Positions 35,170 through 45,164 of a stretch of 49,946 bases of DNA are shown one piece after another (positions within the stretch are counted from its first letter, which is position 1; every line of letters begins with the position of its first letter). The notes beneath the pieces were generated by a model. It was not told the DNA's origin. It did no database searches and saw only the letters and a program-made list of their open reading frames with translations. Location of the stretch: NCBI RefSeq assembly GCF_001542915.1, contig NZ_LNNH01000017.1, positions 1,097 through 51,042 of the forward strand, in the 5' to 3' direction. The translations under genes were made by a program, and so were the position numbers. The DNA comes from Peribacillus simplex. Its GTDB lineage: Bacteria; Bacillota; Bacilli; Bacillales; DSM-1321.

Positions 35170-36516
35170 ATGAAACATCGTTATTTACCCATGACAGAAC
35201 AAGATCAACAGGACATGCTGCAAGTGATAGGGGTACCCACGGTTGAAGAACTTTTCAAAGATATCCCTGAAAGTGTTCGCTTTCAAGGAGAATATGATAT
35301 CAAACCAGCTAAATCGGAACCGGCCTTAATGAAGGAATTAGCGAGGCTTGCTTCCAGGAACGCGGATCTTAAAAGCTATGCTTCTTTCCTAGGAGCGGGT
35401 GTATATGACCATTATGCACCGGTCATCGTCGATCATGTTCTTTCCCGTTCGGAATTTTATACCGCGTATACACCTTACCAGCCAGAAATTTCACAAGGAG
35501 AGCTTCAAGCCATCTTTGAGTATCAAACCATGGTTTGTGAGTTGACGGGTATGGATGTGGCTAACTCCTCGATGTATGACGGGGGGACGGCGCTGGCTGA
35601 AGCTGCCATGCTTGCTTCTGGTCAGACACGCCGGAAGAAAATTCTCATTTCAGGAGCGGTACATCCTGAATCAAGAGAAGTGGTCAAGACATATGCGAAG
35701 GGGCAACGCGTGGAAGTGATCGAAGTACCTTATAAAGACGGCGTGACCGATGTGGCCGCTTTAAGGGAAATGGCCACTGAGGACATCGCTGGCGTGATCA
35801 TCCAATATCCAAACTTCTTTGGTCGAATCGAGCCTTTGAAAGAAATGGAAGAAATCATTCATAATGCCAAGTCCATGTTTATCGTGTCCAGTAATCCTCT
35901 TGCATTGGGAGCTTTGGCATCGCCAGGCTCGCTTGGTGCGGATATCGTAACCGGAGATGCACAGCCCTTCGGAATCCCAGCAGCATTTGGCGGACCTCAT
36001 TGTGGATATTTTGCCGTCACGAATAAACTGGTGCGAAAAGTGCCTGGCCGGCTCGTCGGTCAAACGGTTGACGAAGATGGCAAAAGAGGCTTCGTGCTGA
36101 CGCTGCAAGCTCGTGAGCAGCATATACGCCGTGATAAGGCAACTTCCAACATATGCTCCAACCAAGCTTTGAATGCACTAGCGGCTTCCGTTGCGATGAC
36201 CGCCCTTGGAAAAAAGGGTGTCAAGGAAATGGCTGTGCAAAATATTCAAAAGGCACATTATGCGAAAAAAGCATTCATGCAAAAAGGAATAGAGATTGTG
36301 TTCGATGGTCCATCATTCAATGAATTCGTGATCAAACTTCCTGCTCCATTTTCGGAAGTCAATAAGAACCTATTCGAAAAAGGGATGATCGGCGGCTTCG
36401 ATTTAGGCTCCGTTTATCCTGAACTGAATGGACATATGCTTGTCGCCGTAACTGAACTTAGAACGAAAGAAGAAATCGATGCATTTGCGCAGGAATTGGG
36501 GGATCAACATGAATAA
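35170..36516 (+). CDS. gcvPA: Glycine dehydrogenase (decarboxylating) subunit 1
   Basis: N-terminal half of the two-subunit P protein, which decarboxylates glycine with pyridoxal phosphate. A 448-residue, fold-type I aminotransferase-like protein with family motifs [15 protein letters not shown] and [12 protein letters not shown]. The PLP lysine lies on the partner subunit. Start ATG 35170 follows AGAGGGGAATGG. Overlaps gcvPB by 8 bases. Confidence 0.96.
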   Translation: MKHRYLPMTEQDQQDMLQVIGVPTVEELFKDIPESVRFQGEYDIKPAKSEPALMKELARLASRNADLKSYASFLGAGVYDHYAPVIVDHVLSRSEFYTAYTPYQPEISQGELQAIFEYQTMVCELTGMDVANSSMYDGGTALAEAAMLASGQTRRKKILISGAVHPESREVVKTYAKGQRVEVIEVPYKDGVTDVAALREMATEDIAGVIIQYPNFFGRIEPLKEMEEIIHNAKSMFIVSSNPLALGALASPGSLGADIVTGDAQPFGIPAAFGGPHCGYFAVTNKLVRKVPGRLVGQTVDEDGKRGFVLTLQAREQHIRRDKATSNICSNQALNALAASVAMTALGKKGVKEMAVQNIQKAHYAKKAFMQKGIEIVFDGPSFNEFVIKLPAPFSEVNKNLFEKGMIGGFDLGSVYPELNGHMLVAVTELRTKEEIDAFAQELGDQHE

Positions 36517-37966
36517 CCAAGATCAATCACTCATTTTTGAAATCAGTACACCCGGACGCATCGGATACAGCCTGCCGGAAATGGATGTGGAAGCTATTCC
36601 TCTTGAAGAAATCCTTCCAAACGGGTATATCCGTACAGAAGAAGCGGCGCTTCCCGAAGTGTCGGAGCTGGATATCATGCGTCACTATACAGCCCTCTCC
36701 AAGCGTAATCATGGCGTGGATTCAGGGTTTTACCCGCTAGGATCATGCACGATGAAATACAATCCGAAAATCAATGAAAATGTGGCACGTTATAACGGGT
36801 TTGCCCACATCCATCCATATCAAGACCCATCTACCGTCCAGGGAGCCCTGGAGCTGTTATTTGATTTGCAGGAGCATCTAACGGAAATCACAGGGATGGA
36901 TCAAGTGACTTTGCAGCCTGCCGCAGGTGCCCACGGTGAATGGACCGGGTTGATGATGATCCGGGCCTTCCACGAGGCCAATGGCGATACTGCACGGACG
37001 AAGGTAATCGTCCCGGATTCGGCACATGGTACGAATCCGGCATCTGCCACGGTTGCCGGTCTTGAGACGATTACGGTGAAATCGGATGAAAATGGGCTAG
37101 TTGACCTTGAAGATTTAAAGAGAGTGGTAGGAGCGGATACGGCAGCCTTGATGCTGACGAATCCCAATACGCTTGGATTATTCGAGGAGAACATTTTGGA
37201 AATGGCACAGCTTGTTCATGATGCCGGCGGGAAGCTCTACTACGATGGCGCCAATCTGAATGCTGTGCTTTCCAAGGCTCGCCCTGGTGACATGGGCTTT
37301 GATGTAGTCCACTTGAATCTTCATAAAACCTTCACGGGCCCACATGGCGGCGGAGGCCCGGGTTCTGGCCCTGTCGGGGTGAAAGCGGATTTGATTCCCT
37401 TCTTGCCGAAGCCGCTTGTGGTCAAACAGGATGAGCGGTTCACCTTGGATTATGATCGCCCGCAATCGATTGGACGGGTGAAGCCATATTACGGGAATTT
37501 CGGAATAAATGTGAGGGCATATACGTACATTCGCTCCATGGGTCCCGATGGTCTGAAAGCCGTCACCGAAAATGCTGTCATCAATGCAAATTATATGATG
37601 CGAAGGCTGGAACCATTTTTCGATTTGCCATATAATCGCCATTGCAAGCATGAATTCGTATTGAGCGGTCGCCGTCAAAAGCAATTGGGGGTAAGGACGC
37701 TCGACATAGCGAAAAGGCTGTTGGACTTCGGTTACCATCCCCCAACCATATACTTCCCGTTGAATGTGGAGGAAGGAATGATGATCGAACCGACTGAAAC
37801 GGAGTCGAAGGAAACCCTCGATGCTTTCATTGATGCCATGATCCAGATTGCCAAGGAAGCGGAAGAAACTCCGGAAGTCGTACAGGAAGCTCCGCACACT
37901 ACCGTCATAAAGCGGCTTGATGAAACACTAGCTGCGAGAAAGCCAGTTCTGCGCCACCAAGCGTAG
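36509..37966 (+). CDS. gcvPB: Glycine dehydrogenase (decarboxylating) subunit 2
   Basis: C-terminal, PLP-binding half of the P protein. The catalytic lysine is Lys273 in [16 protein letters not shown]. Also visible are [17 protein letters not shown] and [13 protein letters not shown]. 485 residues. ATG 36509 follows GGGGGATC and overlaps the gcvPA stop, so both halves are made in balance. A terminator follows. Confidence 0.97.
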   Translation: MNNQDQSLIFEISTPGRIGYSLPEMDVEAIPLEEILPNGYIRTEEAALPEVSELDIMRHYTALSKRNHGVDSGFYPLGSCTMKYNPKINENVARYNGFAHIHPYQDPSTVQGALELLFDLQEHLTEITGMDQVTLQPAAGAHGEWTGLMMIRAFHEANGDTARTKVIVPDSAHGTNPASATVAGLETITVKSDENGLVDLEDLKRVVGADTAALMLTNPNTLGLFEENILEMAQLVHDAGGKLYYDGANLNAVLSKARPGDMGFDVVHLNLHKTFTGPHGGGGPGSGPVGVKADLIPFLPKPLVVKQDERFTLDYDRPQSIGRVKPYYGNFGINVRAYTYIRSMGPDGLKAVTENAVINANYMMRRLEPFFDLPYNRHCKHEFVLSGRRQKQLGVRTLDIAKRLLDFGYHPPTIYFPLNVEEGMMIEPTETESKETLDAFIDAMIQIAKEAEETPEVVQEAPHTTVIKRLDETLAARKPVLRHQA

Positions 37967-37993
37967 CCTTTAAGGCCTGTAAGCACAAGAAGA

Positions 37994-38024
37994 AATCCCA
38001 GCCAGCATGGCGGGGATTTTTTCT
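37994..38024 (+). terminator. Terminator after gcvPB
   Basis: AATCCC.GCC pairs with GGC.GGGATT around AGCAT (one mismatch) and continues into TTTTTTCTT. Confidence 0.85.
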
Positions 38025-38121
38025 TGTTTATGTATCTTGCGAAGCATTCATCCTGTCCATGCGTGCACGTTCATTCGAGTGAACCGCAAAGCGAGGCTGA
38101 CCCACGCAAAAACTGGGGGGC

Positions 38122-38505
38122 CTATTTCTTTGCTTTGATTTTACCGGTCCACATTTTGAAACCGCCTTTTAGGTGATAAAGTTCCCTATACCCTTTTTTG
38201 TATAGCATGGCCGCAGCTCTTCCACTGATGATTTCGCTTTGGGCATACAAGTATACGGGCTTGTCCTGCCTAATCTCCACCAATCGGGTTTTCATTTGCG
38301 TCATTGGGATGTTCCGAGCTCCTAAGATATGACCATTATCAAATTCATTCGGTTCCCGCACGTCGATTAGCTGCACTTTTCTGTAGTTGGCGATAAATTC
38401 GTCCTGTGTCAATGTTTTAACGATTTTACGCTGGCGGTACCAATTAAAAAGTGAATACACAATAACCGCTCCTAAGATGATGAGCAGTGTATATAATATT
38501 TCCAA
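38122..38505 (-). CDS. yqhL: Membrane-anchored rhodanese-like protein, YqhL; catalytic Cys missing
   Basis: A 127-residue protein with an N-terminal membrane helix (LLIILGAVIVYSLFNWY) and a rhodanese-fold domain (LIDVREPNEFDNGHILGARNIP, LKGGFKMW). The active-site loop, normally YC-x-S-G-x-R-S, reads YLYAQSEIISGRAA here, with Ala (codon GCC) where the sulfur-carrying Cys belongs. It is therefore likely non-catalytic, perhaps a binding protein. It is transcribed opposite to the flanking gcv and lipM genes. Confidence 0.88.
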   Translation of the reverse strand: MEILYTLLIILGAVIVYSLFNWYRQRKIVKTLTQDEFIANYRKVQLIDVREPNEFDNGHILGARNIPMTQMKTRLVEIRQDKPVYLYAQSEIISGRAAAMLYKKGYRELYHLKGGFKMWTGKIKAKK

Positions 38506-38720
38506 GCATAAAAACTCCCTTCTACCTTAACGATTACAGACAATCCTTATTATATAATTGCTTTACCCAATAATCAAAAAGAATTTTCAGCAATTTCGGT
38601 ATCAATCTCGATGGCACTTCCTTTTTTAGAGCGATAAAGTCTGTTAAACTACTACATGTGAGTTTTTTAAGGGGATGACGGACTTACCGAGATAAAGTCT
38701 ATTTGAAATGAGGGGTAAGG

Positions 38721-39557
38721 ATGATGAAAGAAAAATGGGGGTTCATTGATTCAGGATATTGTTCACCAGCCTTTAATATGGCGCTGGACGAAGCACTGTT
38801 GAACTGGCAAAGCAAGGGGGAGATTCCTCCCATCATACGCTTTTACGGATGGGATCCGGCGACATTGTCGATTGGTTATTTCCAGAAGGCAAAAGCGGAA
38901 ATTGATATTGAGGAAGTCAAACGGCAAGGTCTTGGATTTGTGCGCAGACCAACCGGAGGACGGGCGGTTCTGCATGAACATGAATTGACATATAGCGTAA
39001 TCGTGCCGGAATCCTATCCAGGCATGCCGAGCACTGTCACGGAAGCATATCGGGTTATTTCAGAAGGTATATTGATGGGGTTCAGGAACCTGGGCTTGGA
39101 TGCTTACTTTGCTGTGCCTCGAACCGATCAGGAGAAAGCGGCATTAAAAGCGCCGAAGTCCTCCGTCTGCTTCGATGCCCCAAGCTGGTATGAACTTGTC
39201 GTGGAGGGCAGGAAGGTTGCCGGCAGCGCCCAAACGAGGCAAAAGGGAGTCATCCTTCAGCACGGTGCGATATTACTTGAACTTGATGATGAAAAACTGT
39301 TTAGTGTATTTAAATTTTCCAATGACAGGGTTAAGGAAAGAATGCAAAAAAACCTGAAAAATAAAGCAGTGGCGATAAATGACATTGCTGGGAGGAAAAT
39401 CGGCATACCGGAAGCGAAAGTTGCTTTCGAAAAAGGATTTGCAGAAGGATTGTCCATTGATTTAGAGCCCTACACGCTCTCCGAAAAGCAAATGCTGGAA
39501 GTGAAGGCCATCGCAGAAAGTAAATATGAAAGCGATGAATGGAATTTCATGAGATGA
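38721..39557 (+). CDS. lipM: Octanoyl-[GcvH]:protein N-octanoyltransferase LipM
   Basis: Transfers octanoate from octanoyl-ACP to GcvH, the first step of lipoate assembly in Bacillus. It carries the biotin/lipoate ligase fold motif [20 protein letters not shown], catalytic Cys150 in [14 protein letters not shown], and the conserved Lys in [14 protein letters not shown]. The start [12 protein letters not shown] aligns with the B. subtilis protein; ATG 38724 is also possible. Sits beside the glycine cleavage genes it serves. Confidence 0.95.
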   Translation: MMKEKWGFIDSGYCSPAFNMALDEALLNWQSKGEIPPIIRFYGWDPATLSIGYFQKAKAEIDIEEVKRQGLGFVRRPTGGRAVLHEHELTYSVIVPESYPGMPSTVTEAYRVISEGILMGFRNLGLDAYFAVPRTDQEKAALKAPKSSVCFDAPSWYELVVEGRKVAGSAQTRQKGVILQHGAILLELDDEKLFSVFKFSNDRVKERMQKNLKNKAVAINDIAGRKIGIPEAKVAFEKGFAEGLSIDLEPYTLSEKQMLEVKAIAESKYESDEWNFMR

Positions 39558-39777
39558 ACACGGAATGATGGGCTTGGATAATAAAAAAGTTTTTTCAGAT
39601 TTGTTTGACCAAATAGGCTTTTCCTTGATGGGATAAGACCTTAAAGGGATGAAAAAAAAGCAAGGCTCAAATTAATTGAAATCTGATGAAAAATTATTGT
39701 AAATCGACATTTTCCTCCCTTTTGCTAACTATATTAATTGATTCATCGTTTGACAAAATAAAAAGTTAACGAAAAAA

Positions 39778-39826
39778 ACACAATATATAGTGGTTGGGAT
39801 ATTTAATGGTACACTATATGTTGATA
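39778..39826 (+). promoter_or_regulatory. Two NrdR-box-like sites
   Basis: ACACAATATATAGTGG (39778-39793) and ACACTATATGTTGATA (39811-39826) both resemble the NrdR box consensus acaCwAtATaTwGtgt and lie in the same register 33 bp apart, about three helix turns. NrdR represses ribonucleotide reductase genes when deoxynucleotides are plentiful. The second box is the weaker. Confidence 0.7.
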
Positions 39827-39831
39827 ATTGA

Positions 39832-39872
39832 GTTTCGCTATGATAAATTTATAGTACTTGTTTAAGCGAAAC
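39832..39872 (+). other. Hairpin in the nrdJ leader
   Basis: GTTTCGCT (39832-39839) pairs perfectly with AGCGAAAC (39865-39872) across a 25-nt AT-rich loop, between the NrdR-like sites and the nrdJ start. I do not see a B12 riboswitch consensus (no B12 box), so its role is unknown. Confidence 0.45.
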
Positions 39873-39941
39873 GGACATGTAAGGCTACATATAGATTTTT
39901 GCGTCAGCAAGGATTTTGAAACAGATAAAGGAGAGGGAATT

Positions 39942-42512
39942 ATGTCGGTTGTAATAAAAGATGCTCTAAAGGTTGATCTAGAAAGGTTGAATAAGGATAT
40001 TTCTTTATTTCCCCAGGTTCACCCCGTAACCGCTGATATGAAAATGACGCATAAGGGTGTATCCCGTCTAGTCATGCTTGACCGCTATTCTTTTAAGGAT
40101 ACTGAAAAAATCACGCTCTCGGCAGGCGATTTTGTGGTGCTGACAATTAAGGAAGATCCGAAATTCCCGGCAAGGGGACTCGGCTACATCGTTGAAATAG
40201 ATTGGGAAACGAAAAAAGCCAAGGTATTGGTAGACGATGAATTCCGCGGCGTATTGGATAATCCGGAAGAAGTGGAGACGGGGATCGTAAACCGCCCGCT
40301 GGATATCATTGAAAAGCCGTTAGAAATATTTTATGAGCAAATCGCGAAACGTAATGCAACGGGACTGGCTTCAGTTGAAACAACGGAAGAAAAAAGGACG
40401 GAATGGTTCAATAAATTTTATCAAGAATTGAAAAACCTTCATTTCGTGCCGGCAGGACGCGTATTATATGGTGCGGGATCCAATACGGACGTTACCTATT
40501 TCAACTGCTACGTCATGCCTTTCGTACCGGATTCGCGTGAAGGCATTTCCGAGCATCGGAAACAGGTGATGGAGATCATGAGCCGCGGAGGCGGAGTCGG
40601 AACGAACGGTTCGACACTTCGTCCAAGAAACACACTGGCAAAAGGGGTTAATGGAAAATCCTCTGGTTCGGTGTCATGGCTTGATGATATTGCGAAATTG
40701 ACACATCTTGTTGAGCAGGGCGGCAGCAGACGCGGTGCGCAAATGATCATGCTTGCTGATTGGCACCCGGATATTGCGGAATTCATCATTTCTAAAATGC
40801 AAAATCCAAGGATCCTTCGTTACCTGGTGGAAAACACGAAAGATGAAGCCATCAAGAAATATGCGACCGATAAGCTGAAGTTCACTGCGCATACCGAACA
40901 GGAAATGGCCATGTATCAAGGTATCATCAATTATAAAGAGATTCCTGGACTGGGCGGGTTTAACGAGAAAATCATTAAAGATGCAGAGGACAAATATCGT
41001 ACGGGCGGAACCTACAGCGTTCATAATCCTGATTTTCTTACGGGCGCCAACATTTCGATCTGTTTGACGAAGGAATTCATGGAAGCGGCAGAACGAGACG
41101 AAGAGTATGAATTACGCTTCCCTGACGTGGAAAGCTATAATTCCGAAGAAATGGCAGTTTATAATGAAGAATGGCATAAAGTCGGCGATGTTCGTGAATG
41201 GGAGAAAATGGGCCACAAAGTCCGTGTCTACCGTAAAATCCGTGCTAAAGAGCTTTGGAACTTGATTAACATTTGTGCGACATATTCTGCTGAACCAGGC
41301 ATTTTCTTCATTGATAATGCCAATGAAATGACAAATGCGAAAGCTTATGGTCAACAGGTCGTTGCCACGAATCCATGTGGAGAACAGCCATTGGCCCCAT
41401 ATTCAGTATGTAACCTTGCGGCTGTCAATCTGGCTGAAATGGCTGATAAAGACAATAAAACCGTCGATTTCGAGAAGCTTAAAGTAACGGTGGAAGTCGG
41501 TGTGCGCATGCAGGACAATGTCATTGACGCCACTCCTTATTTCTTGGATGAAAACAAAAAACAAGCCCTTGGCGAGCGGCGGGTAGGCCTTGGTGTCATG
41601 GGTCTGCATGATCTGTTAATCTACTGTGAAACGGAATACGGCTCGGAGGAAGGAAATCTCCTCGTCGACAAGGTATTCGAAACGATTGCGACTACAGCTT
41701 ACAGGGCTTCCGTGGAACTAGCGAAAGAAAAAGGCAGCTTCCCGTTCCTGGTCGGTACGACCGATGAAGAAACCGATGTGCTTAGAGCACGTTTCACTCA
41801 AACCGGATTCATGGAAAAAATGCCGGAAGATATCAGGGAAAGTGTTGCTGCACATGGCATCCGGAACTCTCATTTATTGACAGTGGCGCCTACAGGAAGC
41901 ACAGGAACGATGGTCGGGGTATCAACGGGGCTAGAACCGTATTTCTCCTTCACCTATTTCCGCAGCGGGCGTCTCGGTAAATTCATTGAAGTGAAGGCCG
42001 ATATCGTCCAGGAATACCTGGATCGCCATCCGGAAGCGGCCACGGAAGAGCTTCCAAAATGGTTCATTTCCGCGATGGAATTAGCACCTGAAGCTCATGC
42101 TGATGTTCAATGCATCATTCAACGCTGGATTGACAGCTCAATCAGTAAAACGGTCAATGCACCAAAGGGATATACGGTCGAGCAAGTTGAAAAAGTATAT
42201 GAACGTCTATACAAAGGCGGAGCAAAAGGCGGTACCGTGTATGTAGATGGCAGCCGTGACAGTCAGGTCCTTACGCTTAAAGCGGAAGAAAACCAAATGG
42301 ACGAGCAGCTTGAAATGGACGAATTGACAGATGTGGAAGTAAAGAAAAAAGTCGTATTGGTCGACACGATAAATGAACTGCGTTCGACGAATGTGACGAT
42401 TGGATCGGAAGTTGGCAACACCTGTCCTGTCTGCCGTAAAGGCGAAGTTCAGGAAATGGGCGGCTGTAACACTTGCACCAATTGCGGCGCACAATTGAAA
42501 TGCGGACTCTAA
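39942..42512 (+). CDS. nrdJ: Adenosylcobalamin-dependent (class II) ribonucleotide reductase
   Basis: Reduces ribonucleotides to deoxyribonucleotides using B12 and works with or without oxygen. An 856-residue protein with the thiyl radical motif NPCGEQPLAPYSVCN, GGGVGTNGSTLRPR and the class II zinc tail (CPVCRKGEV...CNTCTNCGAQLKCG). ATG 39942 follows AAAGGAGAGGG (39927); upstream in-frame starts lack such a site. Located between lipM and splB where B. subtilis has none, next to NrdR-like boxes. Cobalamin dependence is inferred from the family. Confidence 0.93.
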   Translation: MSVVIKDALKVDLERLNKDISLFPQVHPVTADMKMTHKGVSRLVMLDRYSFKDTEKITLSAGDFVVLTIKEDPKFPARGLGYIVEIDWETKKAKVLVDDEFRGVLDNPEEVETGIVNRPLDIIEKPLEIFYEQIAKRNATGLASVETTEEKRTEWFNKFYQELKNLHFVPAGRVLYGAGSNTDVTYFNCYVMPFVPDSREGISEHRKQVMEIMSRGGGVGTNGSTLRPRNTLAKGVNGKSSGSVSWLDDIAKLTHLVEQGGSRRGAQMIMLADWHPDIAEFIISKMQNPRILRYLVENTKDEAIKKYATDKLKFTAHTEQEMAMYQGIINYKEIPGLGGFNEKIIKDAEDKYRTGGTYSVHNPDFLTGANISICLTKEFMEAAERDEEYELRFPDVESYNSEEMAVYNEEWHKVGDVREWEKMGHKVRVYRKIRAKELWNLINICATYSAEPGIFFIDNANEMTNAKAYGQQVVATNPCGEQPLAPYSVCNLAAVNLAEMADKDNKTVDFEKLKVTVEVGVRMQDNVIDATPYFLDENKKQALGERRVGLGVMGLHDLLIYCETEYGSEEGNLLVDKVFETIATTAYRASVELAKEKGSFPFLVGTTDEETDVLRARFTQTGFMEKMPEDIRESVAAHGIRNSHLLTVAPTGSTGTMVGVSTGLEPYFSFTYFRSGRLGKFIEVKADIVQEYLDRHPEAATEELPKWFISAMELAPEAHADVQCIIQRWIDSSISKTVNAPKGYTVEQVEKVYERLYKGGAKGGTVYVDGSRDSQVLTLKAEENQMDEQLEMDELTDVEVKKKVVLVDTINELRSTNVTIGSEVGNTCPVCRKGEVQEMGGCNTCTNCGAQLKCGL

Positions 42513-42522
42513 GCTAGCTGAT

Positions 42523-42562
42523 AAGCCGTTAAGGTGCTCTTCAACCTTAACGGCTTTTTTTT
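42523..42562 (+). terminator. Terminator after nrdJ
   Basis: AAGCCGTTAAGGT (42523-42535) pairs perfectly with ACCTTAACGGCTT around GCTCTTCA and ends in eight T residues. Confidence 0.93.
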
Positions 42563-42609
42563 CTCAGCATGTAACCTATCATGTGTTCAATTTTTATTTT
42601 TCTAATATG

Positions 42610-42645
42610 AAGAAGACCGAAGTATGTGATTTGGTCTTCTTTTTG
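42610..42645. terminator. Second terminator-like hairpin
   Basis: AAGAAGACC pairs with GGTCTTCTT around a 14-nt loop, then TTTTT. It may act as a backup to the preceding terminator. Confidence 0.65.
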
Positions 42646-42835
42646 CATTCCATGAACATTGCCTCAGCCCCTGAAGGGATATAGATGGCCATTTTCCTTT
42701 CCCTAGGCCACCTTCATTTTAATTTCCAACTAAAAACAATCATGAGGATAACAGAATAAAGAAAAGCTATCTGTATCAATTATATTGTTTTGTTCAAAGT
42801 AAGGACTGAACAGGACTACAAGAATGGAGAACGAT
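42646..42835. other. Region upstream of splB
   Basis: Contains the splB promoter, probably of forespore type since B. subtilis splB depends on sigma-G, but I cannot pick a confident -35/-10 pair. mntR, which follows lipM in B. subtilis, is not here. Confidence 0.4.
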
Positions 42836-43861
42836 ATGAAACCATTTATCCCACAGTTAGTTTACATCGAACCTAAGGCTTTGGAATATCCGCTGGGCAG
42901 GGAATTGAAAAAGAAATTCGAGGATATGAATGTTGAAATCCGCGAGACAACCTCACACAACCAAATCAGGGACCTTCCAGGAGAAAATGATTTGCAGAAA
43001 TACCGTGTAGCCAAATCGACGCTCGTGGTAGGGATCAGAAAAACATTGAAATTCGATACCTCCAAGCCTTCTGCTGAATATGCGATCCCGCTTGCCACTG
43101 GATGTATGGGACATTGCCATTATTGTTATTTGCAGACAACACTTGGATCAAAACCTTATATTAGGACTTATGTGAATCTTGATGAAATCTTCGAGGCAGC
43201 AGAAAAGTATATCGAAGAGAGAAAGCCTGAAATCACCCGGTTTGAGGCTGCTTGTACATCTGATATCGTCGGCATCGATCATTTGACGCATTCATTAAAA
43301 CGGGCCATCGAATATTTTGGAAAGAGTGAATATGGGGTTCTCAGATTCGTAACCAAATTCCATCACGTCGATCACCTTTTGGATGCAGAGCATAACGGAA
43401 AAACAAGATTTCGGTTCAGCATCAATTCCCGTTATGTGATTAAAAATTTTGAACCCGGAACCTCCACCTTCGAGGAAAGAATGGAGGCAGCTCGCAAAGT
43501 GGCAGGCGCGGGATATCCGCTCGGGTTCATCGTTGCCCCGATTTATCGTCATGAAGGGTGGAAGGAAGGCTATCATGAATTATTCGAACGATTAAGTGTG
43601 GCGTTGGAAGGCGTGGATATCCCTGACTTGACGTTTGAACTGATCCAGCATCGGTTTACAGGCCCGGCAAAAAAAGTTATCCAAAAAAACTACCCTAAAA
43701 CGAAATTGGAACTGGATGAATCAAAGCGCAAGTATAAATGGGGGCGATATGGAATCGGGAAATATGTTTATCAAAACGAAGAAGCCGCCGAACTGGAGAC
43801 GACCATCCGCGGGTATATAGCTGAATTTTTCCCTAAAGCGGAAATTCAGTATTTTACGTGA
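42836..43861 (+). CDS. splB: Spore photoproduct lyase SplB
   Basis: A radical-SAM enzyme that reverses the thymine dimer of UV-damaged spore DNA during germination. The cluster motif is CMGHCHYC (Cys90, Cys94, Cys97) and the essential Cys140 is in AACTSDIVG. 341 residues. ATG 42836 is preferred because GGAGAACG provides a ribosome binding site; the family starts at the same place. Supports a spore-forming host. In B. subtilis splB is elsewhere, so its placing here is lineage specific. Confidence 0.96.
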   Translation: MKPFIPQLVYIEPKALEYPLGRELKKKFEDMNVEIRETTSHNQIRDLPGENDLQKYRVAKSTLVVGIRKTLKFDTSKPSAEYAIPLATGCMGHCHYCYLQTTLGSKPYIRTYVNLDEIFEAAEKYIEERKPEITRFEAACTSDIVGIDHLTHSLKRAIEYFGKSEYGVLRFVTKFHHVDHLLDAEHNGKTRFRFSINSRYVIKNFEPGTSTFEERMEAARKVAGAGYPLGFIVAPIYRHEGWKEGYHELFERLSVALEGVDIPDLTFELIQHRFTGPAKKVIQKNYPKTKLELDESKRKYKWGRYGIGKYVYQNEEAAELETTIRGYIAEFFPKAEIQYFT

Positions 43862-43944
43862 TGAAGGAATTTTTCAGATAAAATGGTCATAATTGGCCCT
43901 AACCCCGCTTAAAAATGTAAAGACCGGATTAGGGGAGGGCAGCT

Positions 43945-44826
43945 ATGATTATTGACGGCGTTTTTTCCGGAGGCGGGATTAAAGGCTATGGTTTAGTGGG
44001 GGCCCTGCAGGAATTGGAGGATCGGGGATTTGTTTTTCATAGGACAGCCGGTACAAGTGCAGGTTCGATAATAGCTGCTTTCGTGGCTGCTGGATATACC
44101 GGAAAAGAAATGGAAAAGCTTTTTTTTGATATAGATTTAAGCAGTCTCCTGGATAAAAGGCGGGGACTCTTGCCCATTCCGCTCGCCAAATGGCTCCTTG
44201 TATATTGGAAACTGGGGCTCTATAAAGGTGATGCGATGGAGGCATGGATTGCCGGAAAGCTTGCCGAAAGAGGGGTGGTCACCTTTAAGGATGTTCGGCC
44301 GAATTCCCTCCGTATCATTACATCTGATATCACGCATGGGAAATTGGTTGTATTGCCTGATGATTTGCCGAACTATGGATTCGATCCATTCACATTTCCG
44401 GTGGCCAAGGCAGTAAGGATGAGCTGCAGCATTCCTTATTTCTTTGAGCCCGTCAAGCTTGACGCAGGGAAGAGCACTTTCCTATTTGTTGATGGAGGTG
44501 TGTTGAGTAATTTTCCCATGTGGTTATTCAATTCTGATCAGGTTAGGAAGGAAAGGCCGGTCATAGGCTTGCGCCTAAGTGTCGATGAGATATGGAAACC
44601 GCATGAGGTGGACAATGCGGTTGAATTGTTTTCCGCCCTGTTCAAGACGATGAAAGATGCCCATGATGCTCGTTACATTTCCAAAAAGCATGTCCAGAAT
44701 ATTGTTTTTATCCCCATGAAGGGGATTTCCGCCATGGATTTCAATCTGAATGATGAAAAGAAGGTTGAATTGATCAATCGGGGCCGAGAGCGGACGAAAG
44801 AATTCCTAAAGCACTGGTCCTATTGA
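43945..44826 (+). CDS. yqhO: Patatin-like phospholipase, YqhO type
   Basis: A 293-residue patatin-fold hydrolase. The oxyanion GGGIKG, the nucleophile motif GTSAGS and the catalytic DGG (FVDGGVLSNFP) are intact, so acyl-hydrolase activity is likely; the natural lipid is unknown. Start ATG 43945 follows GGGGAGGGCAGC. Followed by a double terminator. Confidence 0.93.
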   Translation: MIIDGVFSGGGIKGYGLVGALQELEDRGFVFHRTAGTSAGSIIAAFVAAGYTGKEMEKLFFDIDLSSLLDKRRGLLPIPLAKWLLVYWKLGLYKGDAMEAWIAGKLAERGVVTFKDVRPNSLRIITSDITHGKLVVLPDDLPNYGFDPFTFPVAKAVRMSCSIPYFFEPVKLDAGKSTFLFVDGGVLSNFPMWLFNSDQVRKERPVIGLRLSVDEIWKPHEVDNAVELFSALFKTMKDAHDARYISKKHVQNIVFIPMKGISAMDFNLNDEKKVELINRGRERTKEFLKHWSY

Positions 44827-44834
44827 TGAAAAAT

Positions 44835-44907
44835 CCGGTTCTTTAAAAAGAAACCGGGTACTGCAGACAAACTCGCTGATAATGGAGCTTTGTCTGCAGT
44901 TTTTTTT
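44835..44907 (+). terminator. Double hairpin terminator after yqhO, second of TGTAGACAAA family
   Basis: First hairpin: CCGGTTCTTT with AAAGAAACCGG. Second: CTGCAGACAAA-CTC and GAGC-TTTGTCTGCAG (44860-44900) followed by eight T residues. Confidence 0.88.
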
Positions 44908-44913
44908 GGTTTC

Positions 44914-45108
44914 TTACTGTATGACCGTTCCATCCTCAATAGTGAATGAAAGAAGTACAGCGGGTTCTGAAGGCTGTTTGAAAGATGGATGCCCAATCAC
45001 GAGGCCGCAGACCGCAACGGTTTTGGATGGTGAATTGTAAGAAATGCCCAAGACAAGCAAATCACTGTCGCAGCTGCAATGTGGATTTCTTGTTTTCAGG
45101 AGGGGAAT
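44914..45108 (-). pseudogene. Possible 5'-truncated gene remnant
   Basis: On the minus strand a frame stays open from 45108 to a TAA at 44914 and reads like a real protein, with segments KTRNPHCSCDSDLLVLGI, TVAVCGLVIGHPSF and AVLLSFTIEDGTVIQ. It has no ATG, GTG or TTG start with a ribosome binding site before the family-like part; a terminator hairpin lies immediately upstream, so the 5' end seems lost. I do not recognise the family. It could also be chance. Confidence 0.35.
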
Positions 45109-45110
45109 TC

Positions 45111-45157
45111 AAAAGGGGTCCGGAATAATTCCGAACCCCTTTGTCTACAAACTGAAC
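45111..45157 (-). terminator. Terminator of the TGTAGACAAA/GGGGTTCGGAAT type
   Basis: AAAGGGGTCCGGAAT pairs with ATTCCGAACCCCTTT around one base, and next to it is TTTGTCTACAAACTGA. Read on the minus strand it directly follows yqhP and is nearly identical in order and sequence to 49690-49741 after efp. Confidence 0.8.
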
Positions 45158-45164
45158 CAGGCTC

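Noticed and set aside
39832..39941. Cobalamin riboswitch before nrdJ
   Set aside because: No B12-box consensus or multi-stem core; only one 8-bp hairpin with an AT loop.
44914..45108. Calling the 44914-45108 frame an intact gene
   Set aside because: It lacks any usable start codon with a ribosome binding site after the preceding TGA, so it is listed only as a possible remnant.
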